NCBI RefSeq assembly: GCF_000238335.3
Contig: NZ_AHCB03000005.1
Span: 1,054,001 to 1,118,000 of the forward strand
Origin: Pseudoalteromonas marina
GTDB taxonomy: Bacteria; Pseudomonadota; Gammaproteobacteria; Enterobacterales; Alteromonadaceae
Length of the DNA: 64,000 nt
Reading direction: 5' to 3'
Shown: positions 35,610 to 45,400 of the stretch, one piece after another
How positions within the stretch are numbered: the first letter of the stretch is position 1
Layout of the letters: each line of letters begins with the position of its first letter
The notes under the pieces: generated by a model
What the model saw: only the letters and a program-made list of their open reading frames with translations
The model's database searches: none
Told to the model about the DNA's origin: nothing
Translations under genes and position numbers: made by a program

Positions 35610-36940
35610 TAGTAATCAATACCCATTTTTTGTAAGCGCCTATACAGTGCTTGGCGGCTTAAACCAAACTCTCGTGCTACTTTGGCTATAACCCCCTGAT
35701 TAGCGCGTATTGATTGTTCAATTTCGAATTTTGTAGGTTCTTTTTTTACGTCGTTATTTTTTATTAGCGACGACGGGGTTAGGCCAAAATCTTCAGCACT
35801 AAGCAAACCGTTAGGCTTTATTACACCAACACGTTTACAGGCGTTTTCAAGTTCTCTTACATTACCTGGCCATTGGTATCGATTAAGGGCTTGCTCTGCA
35901 TCAATACTTAGCTCTCTATGTGGTAAAAAGTGATTAATGAGTGGCGCAATATCATCAACGCGTTCACAAAGCGCAGGTACGTTTAACTCAATAACGTTAA
36001 GGCGATAGTACAAATCTTCTCTAAAACGCCCTTCGGTTATTGCTTGTAATAAATTTTCGTTGGTGGCTGATATAACACGTACAGTTACTTTGCGCGTTTG
36101 TGTGGACCCTAACCGTTCAAATTCACCTGTTTGTAACACTCTTAGCAACTTCATTTGCCCAGAAAGTGGCAAGTTGCCAATTTCATCTAAAAATAATGTT
36201 CCACCATCGGCTGCCTCAAAACGACCTATACGTTGCTTGCTTATACCAGTATAAGCACCTGCTTCAGCACCAAACAATTCAGCCTCCAAAAGCTCTTGGG
36301 GTAGGGCGCCAGCGTTTACCTTTATGAAGGGTTGGTTTATTAGTGAAGAGTTTTTTTGAATAATAGTGGCAATACACTCTTTACCACTGCCATTAGGGCC
36401 TGTTATAAGTGCAGAAATATCAGATTTAGCCACTTGTAATGCCATTGTGACCAATCGCTCCATTGCGGTACTTTTAAAAATAAGGCCTGCTAAGTTAGCA
36501 GTGTTATATTTATCATCTCGCTCTTTTTGTTGGCGGTTGTGCGTGGCTACAAGTTGCTTAGTGCGCCCCAGCTCTATTAAATTATTAATGCACGTAAGAA
36601 GCTTGTGGTCATCCCATGGCTTTGGAAGGTAATCGGCTGCACCTGCTTTAACGAGTTCAATAGCCGTTGACAATTCAGTCCAAGCGGTTATTAGTATAAT
36701 AGGGAGGTGTGGGTTCTCTTCACGCAGCGCATAAAACAAAGTTTTACCTTCTTCGCCTGAGGTAGTATCGCTGGTAAAATTCATATCTTGAATAACGAGA
36801 GCAATGCGTTGGTACTGCACAATTTGAATCGCTTCAAAGGGCGTTGTTGCGGTAACTACATTAAAGTTATGTATTTCCAGTAGTAATGATAATGCCTCTA
36901 AAACAGCCGGGTTATCATCAACGATAAGTATTTTTTCCAT
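35609..36940 (-). CDS. Sigma-54-dependent response regulator (NtrC family)
   Basis: A 443-residue transcription activator. The receiver (1-125) has phospho-acceptor Asp52 in VIQDMNF. The AAA+ domain (about 155-380) has Walker A GPNGSGKE, a GAYTGI loop in place of the usual GAFTGA for contact with sigma-54, and the DEIGNLPLSGQ block. A Fis-type helix-turn-helix ends the protein (REFGLSRQALYRRLQKMG). It should bind enhancer-like dyads and activate sigma-54 RNA polymerase. The paired palindromes before the ABC operon are strong candidate sites, which would mean positive autoregulation. It lies 79 bp after the second permease gene and overlaps the kinase gene. Confidence 0.95.
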   Translation of the reverse strand: MEKILIVDDNPAVLEALSLLLEIHNFNVVTATTPFEAIQIVQYQRIALVIQDMNFTSDTTSGEEGKTLFYALREENPHLPIILITAWTELSTAIELVKAGAADYLPKPWDDHKLLTCINNLIELGRTKQLVATHNRQQKERDDKYNTANLAGLIFKSTAMERLVTMALQVAKSDISALITGPNGSGKECIATIIQKNSSLINQPFIKVNAGALPQELLEAELFGAEAGAYTGISKQRIGRFEAADGGTLFLDEIGNLPLSGQMKLLRVLQTGEFERLGSTQTRKVTVRVISATNENLLQAITEGRFREDLYYRLNVIELNVPALCERVDDIAPLINHFLPHRELSIDAEQALNRYQWPGNVRELENACKRVGVIKPNGLLSAEDFGLTPSSLIKNNDVKKEPTKFEIEQSIRANQGVIAKVAREFGLSRQALYRRLQKMGIDY

Positions 36941-37019
36941 GTGAATTTAATCGCTGTTTATTATTATTTAGAAAATGCTACACCGTATTTTGCCAGTGTA
37001 GCATAGGTTGGGAGCAGCG

Positions 37020-38228
37020 CTATATGGTTCGGGTTGCGATACTTGGCGAAATATTTGCTGCACGCTTAGCAGGGCCAAATACAGCTAGAAGGCTCATGAT
37101 AAAAACCATAACGGCAGTTGCTGCGACATAGCCTAAGGGTAATGCAGCTATTGAAAAGTGTTGCATTAGCAATTGCCCAAGTATGAGGGCAGCAATAACG
37201 CCTAAAACTAATCCAGCAATGCAAATCAATGCATTTTCAACTAAAAAGTAATTGATAATTGAAGATTTACGAGCGCCCAAAGCACGACGTGTTCCAATTT
37301 GTTTGGTGCGCTTACTTATATTAAATAAGGTTAAGCCAAAGATCCCTAAAGCGGTGACAAGTAAAAGTATAGTAATAAGCACAACTAACATACGCATCAT
37401 CAATGTGTCTTCAGCCATATATTGCGCTTTGTCTTGATCTAAACCACGAATTCGAATAATCACACGCTTGTTATAATTTTTAAGCATAGCGTCTTCAATC
37501 TGTTTAGCTATGTCTGCACGCTCGTTGGACGCAGTGCGAACTAAAAAGTTGCCAGATATATTGGGATTAATGTAAGGAATTAATGCGATATTATTTGGGC
37601 GGCTGTCTTTTAACCAAGGCCCTTTTGCATGCTTAATTACACCAACAACTTTCAGTGGAATATCACCAAGAAAAATCGTTTTTCCTAAGCCCTCTTCATC
37701 AGGAAAAAGCTCATTGAGTAATGCTTGAGTGACAATTGTCACATTGGCTCGTTGATCATTATCGTTAGTGACAACGATTTCATCTTGAGTAAAATTTCGT
37801 CCTGCAACAAGCTCAACGCCAAGTGTATTAATTGCATGGTCATCCGTAAAAAAGTAAGCCGTTCTTGCAGAAAGCCCTGGCTCTGGTGCAGAGTTAATGC
37901 TGAAGTCAGATGAGCTGCCACTACCTGATAACGGTATGTTATTAATATATATGGCGTCTTTAACGCCAGGTAAAGCTCGAAGCATGGCTTCATCAAGTTC
38001 AAATTGCTGATGGCTTTGAACATCTTTACCAAAATGCATGACATGAAAAGCAAGTATTTCGTCTTCCGGGTAGCCAGTTTCTTGGTTAAGGTAGGTTACT
38101 CTGTCTTGAATTATAAATGCTGCGTTACTAACAATTGCAGTGGTAATTGCTATTTGTATAAGTAGCAAAATTGCACCCACCTTAGATCGACACAGCGCAT
38201 GAAAAATAGGTTTAATTTCTAATATCAT
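37020..38228 (-). CDS. FtsX/MacB-type ABC permease (second)
   Basis: A 402-residue inner-membrane protein. One N-terminal helix (about 16-40), a large periplasmic MacB-like core (about 45-270) and three C-terminal helices (about 282-305, 330-355, 370-395) follow the FtsX/MacB layout. The RRALGARKSSIINYFLVEN segment between helices is the ATPase-coupling region of the family. It is 11 bp downstream of a similar permease gene, and the two probably form a heterodimer with the single ATPase. Such type VII exporters move peptides or lipids out of the periplasm by mechanotransmission; the substrate is unknown. Confidence 0.9.
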   Translation of the reverse strand: MILEIKPIFHALCRSKVGAILLLIQIAITTAIVSNAAFIIQDRVTYLNQETGYPEDEILAFHVMHFGKDVQSHQQFELDEAMLRALPGVKDAIYINNIPLSGSGSSSDFSINSAPEPGLSARTAYFFTDDHAINTLGVELVAGRNFTQDEIVVTNDNDQRANVTIVTQALLNELFPDEEGLGKTIFLGDIPLKVVGVIKHAKGPWLKDSRPNNIALIPYINPNISGNFLVRTASNERADIAKQIEDAMLKNYNKRVIIRIRGLDQDKAQYMAEDTLMMRMLVVLITILLLVTALGIFGLTLFNISKRTKQIGTRRALGARKSSIINYFLVENALICIAGLVLGVIAALILGQLLMQHFSIAALPLGYVAATAVMVFIMSLLAVFGPAKRAANISPSIATRTI

Positions 38229-38239
38229 TGTGTTCGTCC

Positions 38240-39553
38240 TTATTGGCTTTTTAGATAAATGGCAGGGTTGGTTTTACACACCAGCCAAGCAGGATAAAGC
38301 CCGGCAATTACACAAGTACTGATTGCAATAAGTGGGGCGCTTAGTAACATACTTAAATCCATAGTCGCCAAGCTTTCGTAATAATTGTAGCTCTGACGAA
38401 CACCCAATAGGCCAAACTGCGCAAATACAATCCCAAGTAGCCCGCCCAAAAGCCCTAACATAGCGACTTCAATGATATGTTGCATAAAAATCTGCCGTTT
38501 ATTAGCACCAAGAGCACGGCGTACACCAACCTCTGGCGCTCGACGTAAAAATTTGGCAAGTAATAAGCCAAGTATATTAGCCAAACACACAGCCAAAAAC
38601 ATAAAACTCAGAGCCACTAAAATTTTGTTATCTTCACTAACCACATTATTGTAAGCCATCCATTGGTTAACATCTCGAAGTCCAAAAGCGAGCTCTTTAC
38701 GATTAAATCGACCGAGCTTTTGCTGCTCTTGCATATAAGCTAATAAGTAATTCTCGTAATCATTTTTTTGTTGCTCGGTCGTTAATTCAACCCAGAATTG
38801 AATCCAAACCATTTCTGACTGTAATTTGGCAGTAAAACTTCGAACATCTTCATGCTTCCAACCATTAGTATTTCCCCAATTACCAAGTTGCTTTGCCTCA
38901 AGAAGGCTAAATGGCATAAAAAGTTGTTCGGGTTGGTTAAATGCACCATTGTTTAAGTCGTAATATTTGATGGTTAGTGGCCAGTTTTTTGTAACGCCAA
39001 TCACTTCGTAACTAGCATCGTCAAGGTAAATAACCTGACCCACTGAATTTTTGCCAGCAAATAACTTATTGTTTAATTCCTCGCTAATGACAACAACGGG
39101 CGCTGCATTGTCTTCTTGTTGCTGTGACCACTTGCTACCATGTAAAAATTCGAGGTCAAACATATTAAAAAATTCAGGAGTGGTAAGTCTTGCACTTTGA
39201 CTAAACGGTTTTACTTTGTCAGAGTCTATGTAAACAGAAAAGCCACTTCGTACCATTTTTAAACGTTGAGCACCTACTTGGGATTGATAAAGATTTGCAG
39301 CATCTTGATAAGTTAGTTGAAGAGGCTGGTTATCTGACGTCCACCATGTGCTTCCATCGTCCATTATCTGTAACTGCACACTAAAAAGTTGACTGCTCTT
39401 GTGCGGGATAGGATCGGCCGACATCATGTGATACACACTCAAACTAGTCATGGTGATGCCAATACCAATTGCTATGGCAAGTACCATTAAAAAGCTTACG
39501 AGTGGTGTGCGCTTAAAGCTACGCCAACTCAGATCAATATAATGAACCAGCAT
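38240..39553 (-). CDS. FtsX/MacB-type ABC permease (first)
   Basis: A 437-residue inner-membrane protein with the same layout as its neighbour: an N-terminal helix (about 17-40), a periplasmic domain, and C-terminal helices near 315-335, 362-390 and 402-430. The coupling segment VGVRRALGANKRQIFMQHI is present. Three bases separate it from the ATPase gene. The two permeases are clearly paralogous in layout but differ in sequence, so a heterodimer is likely. Confidence 0.9.
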   Translation of the reverse strand: MLVHYIDLSWRSFKRTPLVSFLMVLAIAIGIGITMTSLSVYHMMSADPIPHKSSQLFSVQLQIMDDGSTWWTSDNQPLQLTYQDAANLYQSQVGAQRLKMVRSGFSVYIDSDKVKPFSQSARLTTPEFFNMFDLEFLHGSKWSQQQEDNAAPVVVISEELNNKLFAGKNSVGQVIYLDDASYEVIGVTKNWPLTIKYYDLNNGAFNQPEQLFMPFSLLEAKQLGNWGNTNGWKHEDVRSFTAKLQSEMVWIQFWVELTTEQQKNDYENYLLAYMQEQQKLGRFNRKELAFGLRDVNQWMAYNNVVSEDNKILVALSFMFLAVCLANILGLLLAKFLRRAPEVGVRRALGANKRQIFMQHIIEVAMLGLLGGLLGIVFAQFGLLGVRQSYNYYESLATMDLSMLLSAPLIAISTCVIAGLYPAWLVCKTNPAIYLKSQ

Positions 39554-39556
39554 GAA

Positions 39557-40267
39557 TTATACTCCTTGTGCGACTTTTATTGGCTGTGTACCTTGGTACA
39601 AAGTAAAGTCAGCAAGTTGTCCATCAACTACTTGAATGTTGCGCGGTGCACGGCGGGCTAATTCGCTGTCATGTGTCACCATTATAATAGTGGCGCCATC
39701 GCGATTTATTTGCTCAAGTAATTCCATCACTTGGCGAGCCATTAGGCTGTCTAAGTTACCGGTGGGCTCATCGGCAAGTAAAAAGCGTGGTTCGCCGGCA
39801 AGTGCGCGGGCTATAGCGACGCGTTGTTGCTGGCCGCCAGAAAGTTGTTGAGGTAAATGCTTAGCGCGGGAGGCTAAGCCTACTTGTTCTAAACATTGCT
39901 CTATTCTACGTTTACGTTCTTTTGCTTTAATACCTCTATAACGAAGAGGTACTTCAATATTTTCATAGAGGTTTAAATCTGGTATTAAATTAAAACCTTG
40001 AAAGATAAAACCAATTTTTTGATTTCGGCAATCGGCACGTTGGTTGTCGTTTAGGCTACCCACATTTACACCATCTAAAATATAATCACCTTCACTAAAG
40101 GGTTCTAACATACCGGCAATATTTAAAAAGGTAGTTTTCCCAGAGCCGCTAGGGCCTGTGACAGCTATAAATTCGCCTTCATTTACATTTAAATTAAAGT
40201 CTCTTAATGCGTGAGTTTGAACCATTTCAGTTTGGTATACTTTACTTATGTTTTTCATTTGTAACAT
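39557..40267 (-). CDS. ABC transporter ATP-binding protein (MacB/LolD type)
   Basis: A 236-residue ATPase that drives the adjacent permeases on the cytosolic face of the membrane. Walker A GPSGSGKTT (about 39-47), the signature LSGGQQQRVAIARAL, Walker B LLADEPTGNLDS and the H-loop THDSE are all intact. The sequence type (EPTGNLDS) is that of the MacB/LolD/SalX group. It lies between the adaptor gene (36 bp) and the first permease gene (3 bp), in one operon. Confidence 0.95.
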   Translation of the reverse strand: MLQMKNISKVYQTEMVQTHALRDFNLNVNEGEFIAVTGPSGSGKTTFLNIAGMLEPFSEGDYILDGVNVGSLNDNQRADCRNQKIGFIFQGFNLIPDLNLYENIEVPLRYRGIKAKERKRRIEQCLEQVGLASRAKHLPQQLSGGQQQRVAIARALAGEPRFLLADEPTGNLDSLMARQVMELLEQINRDGATIIMVTHDSELARRAPRNIQVVDGQLADFTLYQGTQPIKVAQGV

Positions 40268-40303
40268 GGTTTTTCCTTAAATTGGCGATGGTTGAGAGCG
40301 CTT

Positions 40304-41557
40304 CTAATTTAATAAAAGCGTGTCTGCTTGGTTAAATTGGTTGTAGCTAGAAATTATTATTTCGTCGTTTTCATTTAAGCCGCTTAAAATTTCTACCGCG
40401 TTAATGCTGGTGGCACCTACGGATATAGGTATACGTCTGGCAAAATTACCGTCTATTTTATATGCAACAATGCCACCTTGTTGCATAAAAGCGCCTCGCT
40501 TTACCTGCAGCACATTTTGGCGATTGTCGAGTAAAATACGCGCGGTTAAACGTTGATTTTGGCGAATGTTATTGCTGTTGCTTGTAAAGCGAACACGTGT
40601 GGTTACTTCGCGATTATTAACTTCGGGTGATATAGCCGATAGCACCCCCATTATTGTTTCGTTCCCTAGCTTAAGCTCTACGTCCATACCTAACCCGAGT
40701 TCGTTTGCGTAACTTTCTGGCACCTGCAACTGTGCTTCAAAATGACTTAAATCAACGAGTGTCATCAGAGGCTGACTTTGCGTGACGGCTGCTTTTTGTT
40801 GCACAAGCAGATTACCAACAATGCCTGTCACTGTGGCCCGAATTGACAGCTCATTTACTTTTCTATGTAATTCATCAACGACCAGCTGCTGACGCTCTAC
40901 ATCACTTTTAGCAGCTTGCAATTCAAATGCGAGTGTATCTTTAGCAAGTGCCACCTCTTGCTGTGCGTGTTTATAGGTAAGCTGTGCACGTGATAAGTCG
41001 TCTATTGCTTTTTCAAGGTCTATTTGGCTTATTAAATGCTTTTTAATTGATAGTTTTGCGCGACGATCTTCTCTTTGTGCTGCGTTTAATTCTACACTTG
41101 CCATATCGAGTGTTTTTGTAAGGGTTAAAGTGTCTCTTCTTGATTGCAGGTGTTGCCTTTTAAGTTCACCCTCTAAGCGTTGCAAAACAGATTGTTGTTG
41201 TTTTAATTCATTGGTAAGTTCAGGGCTATGAAGAACAGCAAGCTCGTCGCCTTTGGTAACTGTATCGCCAGCTTTAACGTGCAAGCTTACAAAGCCTCTC
41301 TCTGAGCTGTAGATATGTGGTGCATTGGCGGCAACAATTTTTCCACTTGCGGCTACATCGCGAATAAGCGTTTTAATTTCTACTTTTGCTATTTGCACCT
41401 TTTCTTGGCTAAATGATTTAGTTGCATCCGAGCCTGACATAACTCCATAAGTAGCAGCAATAATAAGTAACAACACAGCGATAATTAAAAGAAAACGTTT
41501 TTTATGGTTTGCGAGTGTTTTAACTTGTATGTCTTGAGCACTGGTATCTTTAATCAT
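40304..41557 (-). CDS. HlyD/MacA-type periplasmic adaptor protein
   Basis: A 417-residue adaptor. An N-terminal inner-membrane anchor (about 21-42), a lipoyl-like domain split by a long alpha-helical hairpin (about 95-235, rich in Gln, Lys and Glu) and beta-barrel and membrane-proximal parts after 245 match MacA/HlyD. It should link the ABC permeases to an outer-membrane channel of TolC type; no such channel gene is in the operon. It lies nine bases after a 32-codon small ORF (stop at 41567), whose product may be part of the same system. Confidence 0.92.
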   Translation of the reverse strand: MIKDTSAQDIQVKTLANHKKRFLLIIAVLLLIIAATYGVMSGSDATKSFSQEKVQIAKVEIKTLIRDVAASGKIVAANAPHIYSSERGFVSLHVKAGDTVTKGDELAVLHSPELTNELKQQQSVLQRLEGELKRQHLQSRRDTLTLTKTLDMASVELNAAQREDRRAKLSIKKHLISQIDLEKAIDDLSRAQLTYKHAQQEVALAKDTLAFELQAAKSDVERQQLVVDELHRKVNELSIRATVTGIVGNLLVQQKAAVTQSQPLMTLVDLSHFEAQLQVPESYANELGLGMDVELKLGNETIMGVLSAISPEVNNREVTTRVRFTSNSNNIRQNQRLTARILLDNRQNVLQVKRGAFMQQGGIVAYKIDGNFARRIPISVGATSINAVEILSGLNENDEIIISSYNQFNQADTLLLN

Positions 41558-41566
41558 TATTCAACC

Positions 41567-41665
41567 CTAACTAAATGAATTTATATTTTTTTCAAACATG
41601 ACATAAAGTAGTGCTGCAAAAATGGCGGCTAGCGGCGAGAGTAAAAATAAGCTTAAAGTGAACAT
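41567..41665 (-). CDS. Small hydrophobic membrane peptide (32 residues) heading the ABC operon
   Basis: A tiny ORF read on the minus strand. It starts ATG at 41663-41665 with GGAAG four to five bases before it and ends TAG nine bases before the adaptor start. The peptide begins MFTLSLFLLSPLAAIFAAL, continues as one helix of about 22 residues and ends polar (FEKNINSFS). It lies between a candidate sigma-54 promoter and the adaptor gene, in the transcript leader. Small membrane peptides that modulate efflux pumps or kinases are known in other systems; this one I do not recognise. The role is open. Confidence 0.6.
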   Translation of the reverse strand: MFTLSLFLLSPLAAIFAALLYVMFEKNINSFS

Positions 41666-41700
41666 AATTCTTCCAAATAATAATTACTAAATTACACTAT

Positions 41701-41715
41701 ACGATTAGCATGCCA
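41701..41715 (-). promoter_or_regulatory. Candidate sigma-54 (-24/-12) promoter of the ABC operon
   Basis: On the minus strand TGGCATGCTAATCGT has the -24 GG exactly ten bases from the -12 GT. The -12 GT resembles the pspA promoter, whose -12 is also GT rather than GC. The match is imperfect, but the position (24 bp before the predicted start site of the small ORF's leader) and the enhancer-like dyads upstream support it. Confidence 0.5.
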
Positions 41716-41768
41716 TAATTTAACTTGTTGATATTAAAGCACTTAGTAATTATTTTTTTAAAGTAATA

Positions 41769-41808
41769 TGTCCGCGGACACTTTATGTGTCCGCTTCGGA
41801 CACATAAA
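41769..41808. promoter_or_regulatory. Two palindromic operators (candidate enhancer for the NtrC-type regulator)
   Basis: TGTCCGCGGACA at 41769-41780 is a perfect palindrome. At 41782-41808 the arms TTTATGTGTCCG and CGGACACATAAA are a perfect 12-bp inverted repeat around CTT. Both share the half-site TGTCCG. Their centres are about 20.5 bp apart, two helical turns, and lie about 85-106 bp before the predicted start, an ideal place for a sigma-54 enhancer. Confidence 0.75.
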
Positions 41809-42154
41809 AAGCAATATATAAAGAGTAAATACTGCGTTGCGGGTATAAGAAAACCAATAACGTCGCAACTACAGTGAACTCAAAGTGTAAGTGTATTTTA
41901 AAGCTAAGCTACTCAGGTGATTAAATAGCGGGATGACATTTAAGCTTGAACTGGTGTTATTTTTTTATTTACGAATAATTAATCAAAGTAATGAGTGGTT
42001 AAATGACAGTTTTTAAGCTGAATGAAGAATAAGGAACATAATTCTACCTTTATTTATCCCTTTTATAATTCGTTAATGAAAAGGGGTAATATTATTTGCA
42101 TAATCCCCACATTTTACGAATCTCTTTAATTGAATATTTATTCACTAATGCCTA
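41809..42154. other. Gene-free AT-rich region between the ABC operon and gltB
   Basis: No open frame with a ribosome site or known family was found. It connects the divergent regulatory regions of the ABC operon and of gltB. Confidence 0.5.
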
Positions 42155-42174
42155 AGTTTACGTTTACGTAAACT
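42155..42174. promoter_or_regulatory. LiuR-like palindrome upstream of gltB
   Basis: AGTTTACGTTTACGTAAACT is an inverted repeat with perfect 9-bp arms and a 2-nt centre. Its minus strand reads TTTACGTAAACGTAAA, which resembles the motif I recall for LiuR, a MerR-family regulator of branched-chain amino-acid use. The regulator is a guess; the dyad itself is certain. Confidence 0.5.
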
Positions 42175-42213
42175 GCGTTTTAGATTGGAGGTGTTTTTAC
42201 AAAATGTTAAACT

Positions 42214-42227
42214 TGACACCAGTGTCA
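42214..42227. promoter_or_regulatory. TGACAC-N2-GTGTCA dyad upstream of gltB
   Basis: A perfect 6-bp inverted repeat with a CA centre overlaps a possible TTGACA -35 element at 42213-42218. No factor is assigned. Confidence 0.35.
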
Positions 42228-42294
42228 TGAAAAAATAACGGTGAAAATACCGCTAAATGTTAATAAAAATGATAAAAAAGAAATCTTGCTATGA

Positions 42295-42329
42295 AGTGAG
42301 AAATATTCAAGAATGTGAATATGTATTCA
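42295..42329 (+). promoter_or_regulatory. ArgR operator (ARG box pair) upstream of gltB
   Basis: TGAATATGTATTCA at 42316-42329 is a perfect ARG-box core (TGAAT-N4-ATTCA). A second right half, ATTCA at 42304-42308, lies exactly 21 bp upstream, the standard spacing of tandem ARG boxes; its left half is degenerate. gltB is an ArgR target in E. coli. The site is about 105 bp before the gltB start. Confidence 0.7.
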
Positions 42330-42432
42330 AATTACTGTTGACTCTATTTGATATAGAGGCTAGTTTTGACCGGCTGTTAGCAAATCGTCGAGCAGTTCAT
42401 TAACGCTAACAGTGAAGCAAGGGGAGGGGTCT

Positions 42433-45400
42433 ATGTTATACGACTCGAAATTAGAGAAAGAAAATTGTGGCTTTGGCTTAATTGCCCAAGTTAATGGTCA
42501 GGCTAGTCACCGGCTTATTCGTACTGCTATTACTGGGTTGGATCGTATGCAACACCGTGGCGGTATTTCTGCTGATGGTAAAACAGGCGATGGCTGTGGT
42601 TTGCTTTTGCAAAAACCGGATAGTTTTTTCCGTGCTATTGCAAGTGAGCATAATTGGCACCTTGGTAAAAACTATGCAGTAGGCATGATCTTTTTAAATT
42701 CAGATCCTGTTTTAGCACAAGCTGCAAAGGAAATTCTTAGCGAAGAATTAGAAAAAGAAACGCTAAATATTTTAGGCTGGCGCGAAGTGCCTACCGACCC
42801 ATCAATGCTAGGCCCAATTGCTGTGCAGCAATTACCGGGCTTTGAGCAAATTTTTGTAAGCGCACCTGAAGGTTGGCGTTCAAAAGATTTAGAACGTCGC
42901 TTATACGTAGCGCGCCGTCGTGCTGAAAAACGTTTAGCAGACGATGAATCATTTTACATTGCAAGTTTATCTGGGTTAGTGACTATCTATAAAGGCCTTA
43001 TGATGCCTGCAGATTTGCCTAATTTTTATTTAGACTTGGCAGACATCCGTATGACCAGCGCAATTTGTGTTTTTCATCAGCGCTTTTCAACAAACACACA
43101 GCCTCGTTGGCCACTTGCTCAACCTTTCCGCTATTTAGCGCACAATGGTGAAATTAACACCATTGAGGGTAACCGTCAGTGGGCTCGTGCTCGCTCGTAT
43201 AAATTTTCGTCTCCACTTATTCCAGATTTACAAAGCGCAGCGCCGTTTGTTAATGAAACAGGCTCAGATTCGTCAAGCCTTGATAACATGCTAGAACTAT
43301 TTTTAGCCGGTGGCATGGATTTATTCCGTGCAATGCGCATGCTTGTGCCGCCTGCATGGCAAAAAAACCGTGCTATGGATGACGATTTACGTGCATTTTA
43401 TGACTTTAACTCTATGCACATGGAGCCATGGGACGGTCCTGCGGGGATTGTTATGTCAGATGGCCGCTTTGCAGCCTGTAACTTAGACCGAAATGGTCTT
43501 CGTCCTGCGCGTTATGTAATCACACAAGATGGTTTTATCACTCTTGCTTCTGAAGTGGGCATTTGGGATTACACCGCCGATGAAGTAGTTGAAAAAGGCC
43601 GAGTGGGTCCGGGTGAGCTTTTAGTAATTGATACCAAATTGGGGAAAATTTGGCACTCAGACGAAATCGACCAAGATTTAAAATCTCGCCATCCTTATAA
43701 GTCGTGGCTCGAAGAAAATGTTAAGCGCTTGACTCCCTTTGAAGAATTAAAAGAGCAAGATGCAGGCAATCGTTCATTTGACGATGAAACGTTAGCTAAA
43801 TATCAAAAAATGTTTGGTTATACCAATGAAGAGTTGGATAGCGTTATTCGTGTAATGGGTGAAAACGGCCAAGAAGCAACAGGCTCAATGGGTGATGACA
43901 CTCCGTTTGCAGTGTTAAGCGAAGGGCATCGTTCACTATACGATTATTTCCGTCAAAAGTTTGCACAAGTCACTAATCCGCCAATTGATCCTCTTCGCGA
44001 AAATCATGTTATGTCTTTGGCTACGTGTATTGGTAGCGAACAAAATGTGTTTAACGAAACTACAGGCCACGCCAAGCGCTTACAGTTCGATACACCTATT
44101 TTAATGTATGCAGACATGCAGCAGCTACTAAATGCAGATGAAGCGCATTACAGCTATTGTAAAATTGATATTACTTATACTGTTGAAGAAGGTTTAGAAA
44201 ACGCAGTTAAACGCATTTGCGATAAAGCAAAAGAGAAAGCAGCTGCTGGCTCTATCATGCTTATTTTAACTGATCGTAATTTTGACGATGTAAACCTACC
44301 TATCCCTGCGGCTATGGCTGTAGGTGCAGTGCAAAAGTGTTTGGTTGATAACAATTTACGCTGTGAATCAAACATCATTATTGAAACGGGTAGCGTAAGA
44401 GATCCTCATCAATTTGCAGTGTTACTTGGTTTTGGCGCAACAGCTATTTACCCATACCTAGCGTATGAGTCGTTAGTCGCGATGAGTGACAGTAAAATCA
44501 TCGATAAATCTTACTGCGAGGTAACCCTTGCTTATCGTAAAGCAGTAAACAAAGGCTTATACAAAATAATGTCGAAAATGGGCATTAGTACAGTCGCTTC
44601 TTACCGTTGCTCAATGTTATTTGAGGCGGTGGGTTTATCAGATGCTGTTGTTGATATGTGTTTTAAAGGTGTGGCTAGCCGCATTAAAGGTGCATGTTTT
44701 ACAGACTTTGATGACGATCAACAAAGCTTACACAAGCTTGCTTTAAGTAAACGTAAGTTACTTAGCCATGGCGGTTTGTTTAAATACGTACATGGTGGTG
44801 AATACCATGCATACAACCCAGATGTGATCCAAACACTGCAGGTAGCAGTTCGCTCTGGTGAATATAGAGATTACAACGAGTATGCAAAGCTTGTTAATAA
44901 TCGCCCTATTTCAACATTACGCGATATGCTGGCACTTAAATTACCAGAAAATGGAATTAGTATTGATGATGTAGAGCCTGCAGAAGCGCTTTACAAACGT
45001 TTTGACTCAGCTGCAATGAGTATTGGTGCTTTATCGCCAGAGGCTCATGAAGCACTCGCAATTGCAATGAACCGCCTGGGTGGTTGTTCAAATTCAGGTG
45101 AAGGTGGTGAAGATAAACTTCGTTACGGCACTGAGAAAAACTCACGTATTAAGCAAGTAGCTTCAGGTCGATTTGGTGTTACACCGCATTATTTACGTAG
45201 CGCAGATGTAATTCAAATTAAAGTCGCGCAGGGTGCAAAACCAGGTGAAGGCGGGCAACTTCCGGGTGAAAAAGTAACACCTTATATTGCTAAACTTCGC
45301 TATTCGGTACCTGGCGTGACGTTAATTTCACCGCCACCGCATCATGATATTTATTCTATTGAGGATCTTGCTCAGCTAATTTTCGATTTAAAGCAAGTAA

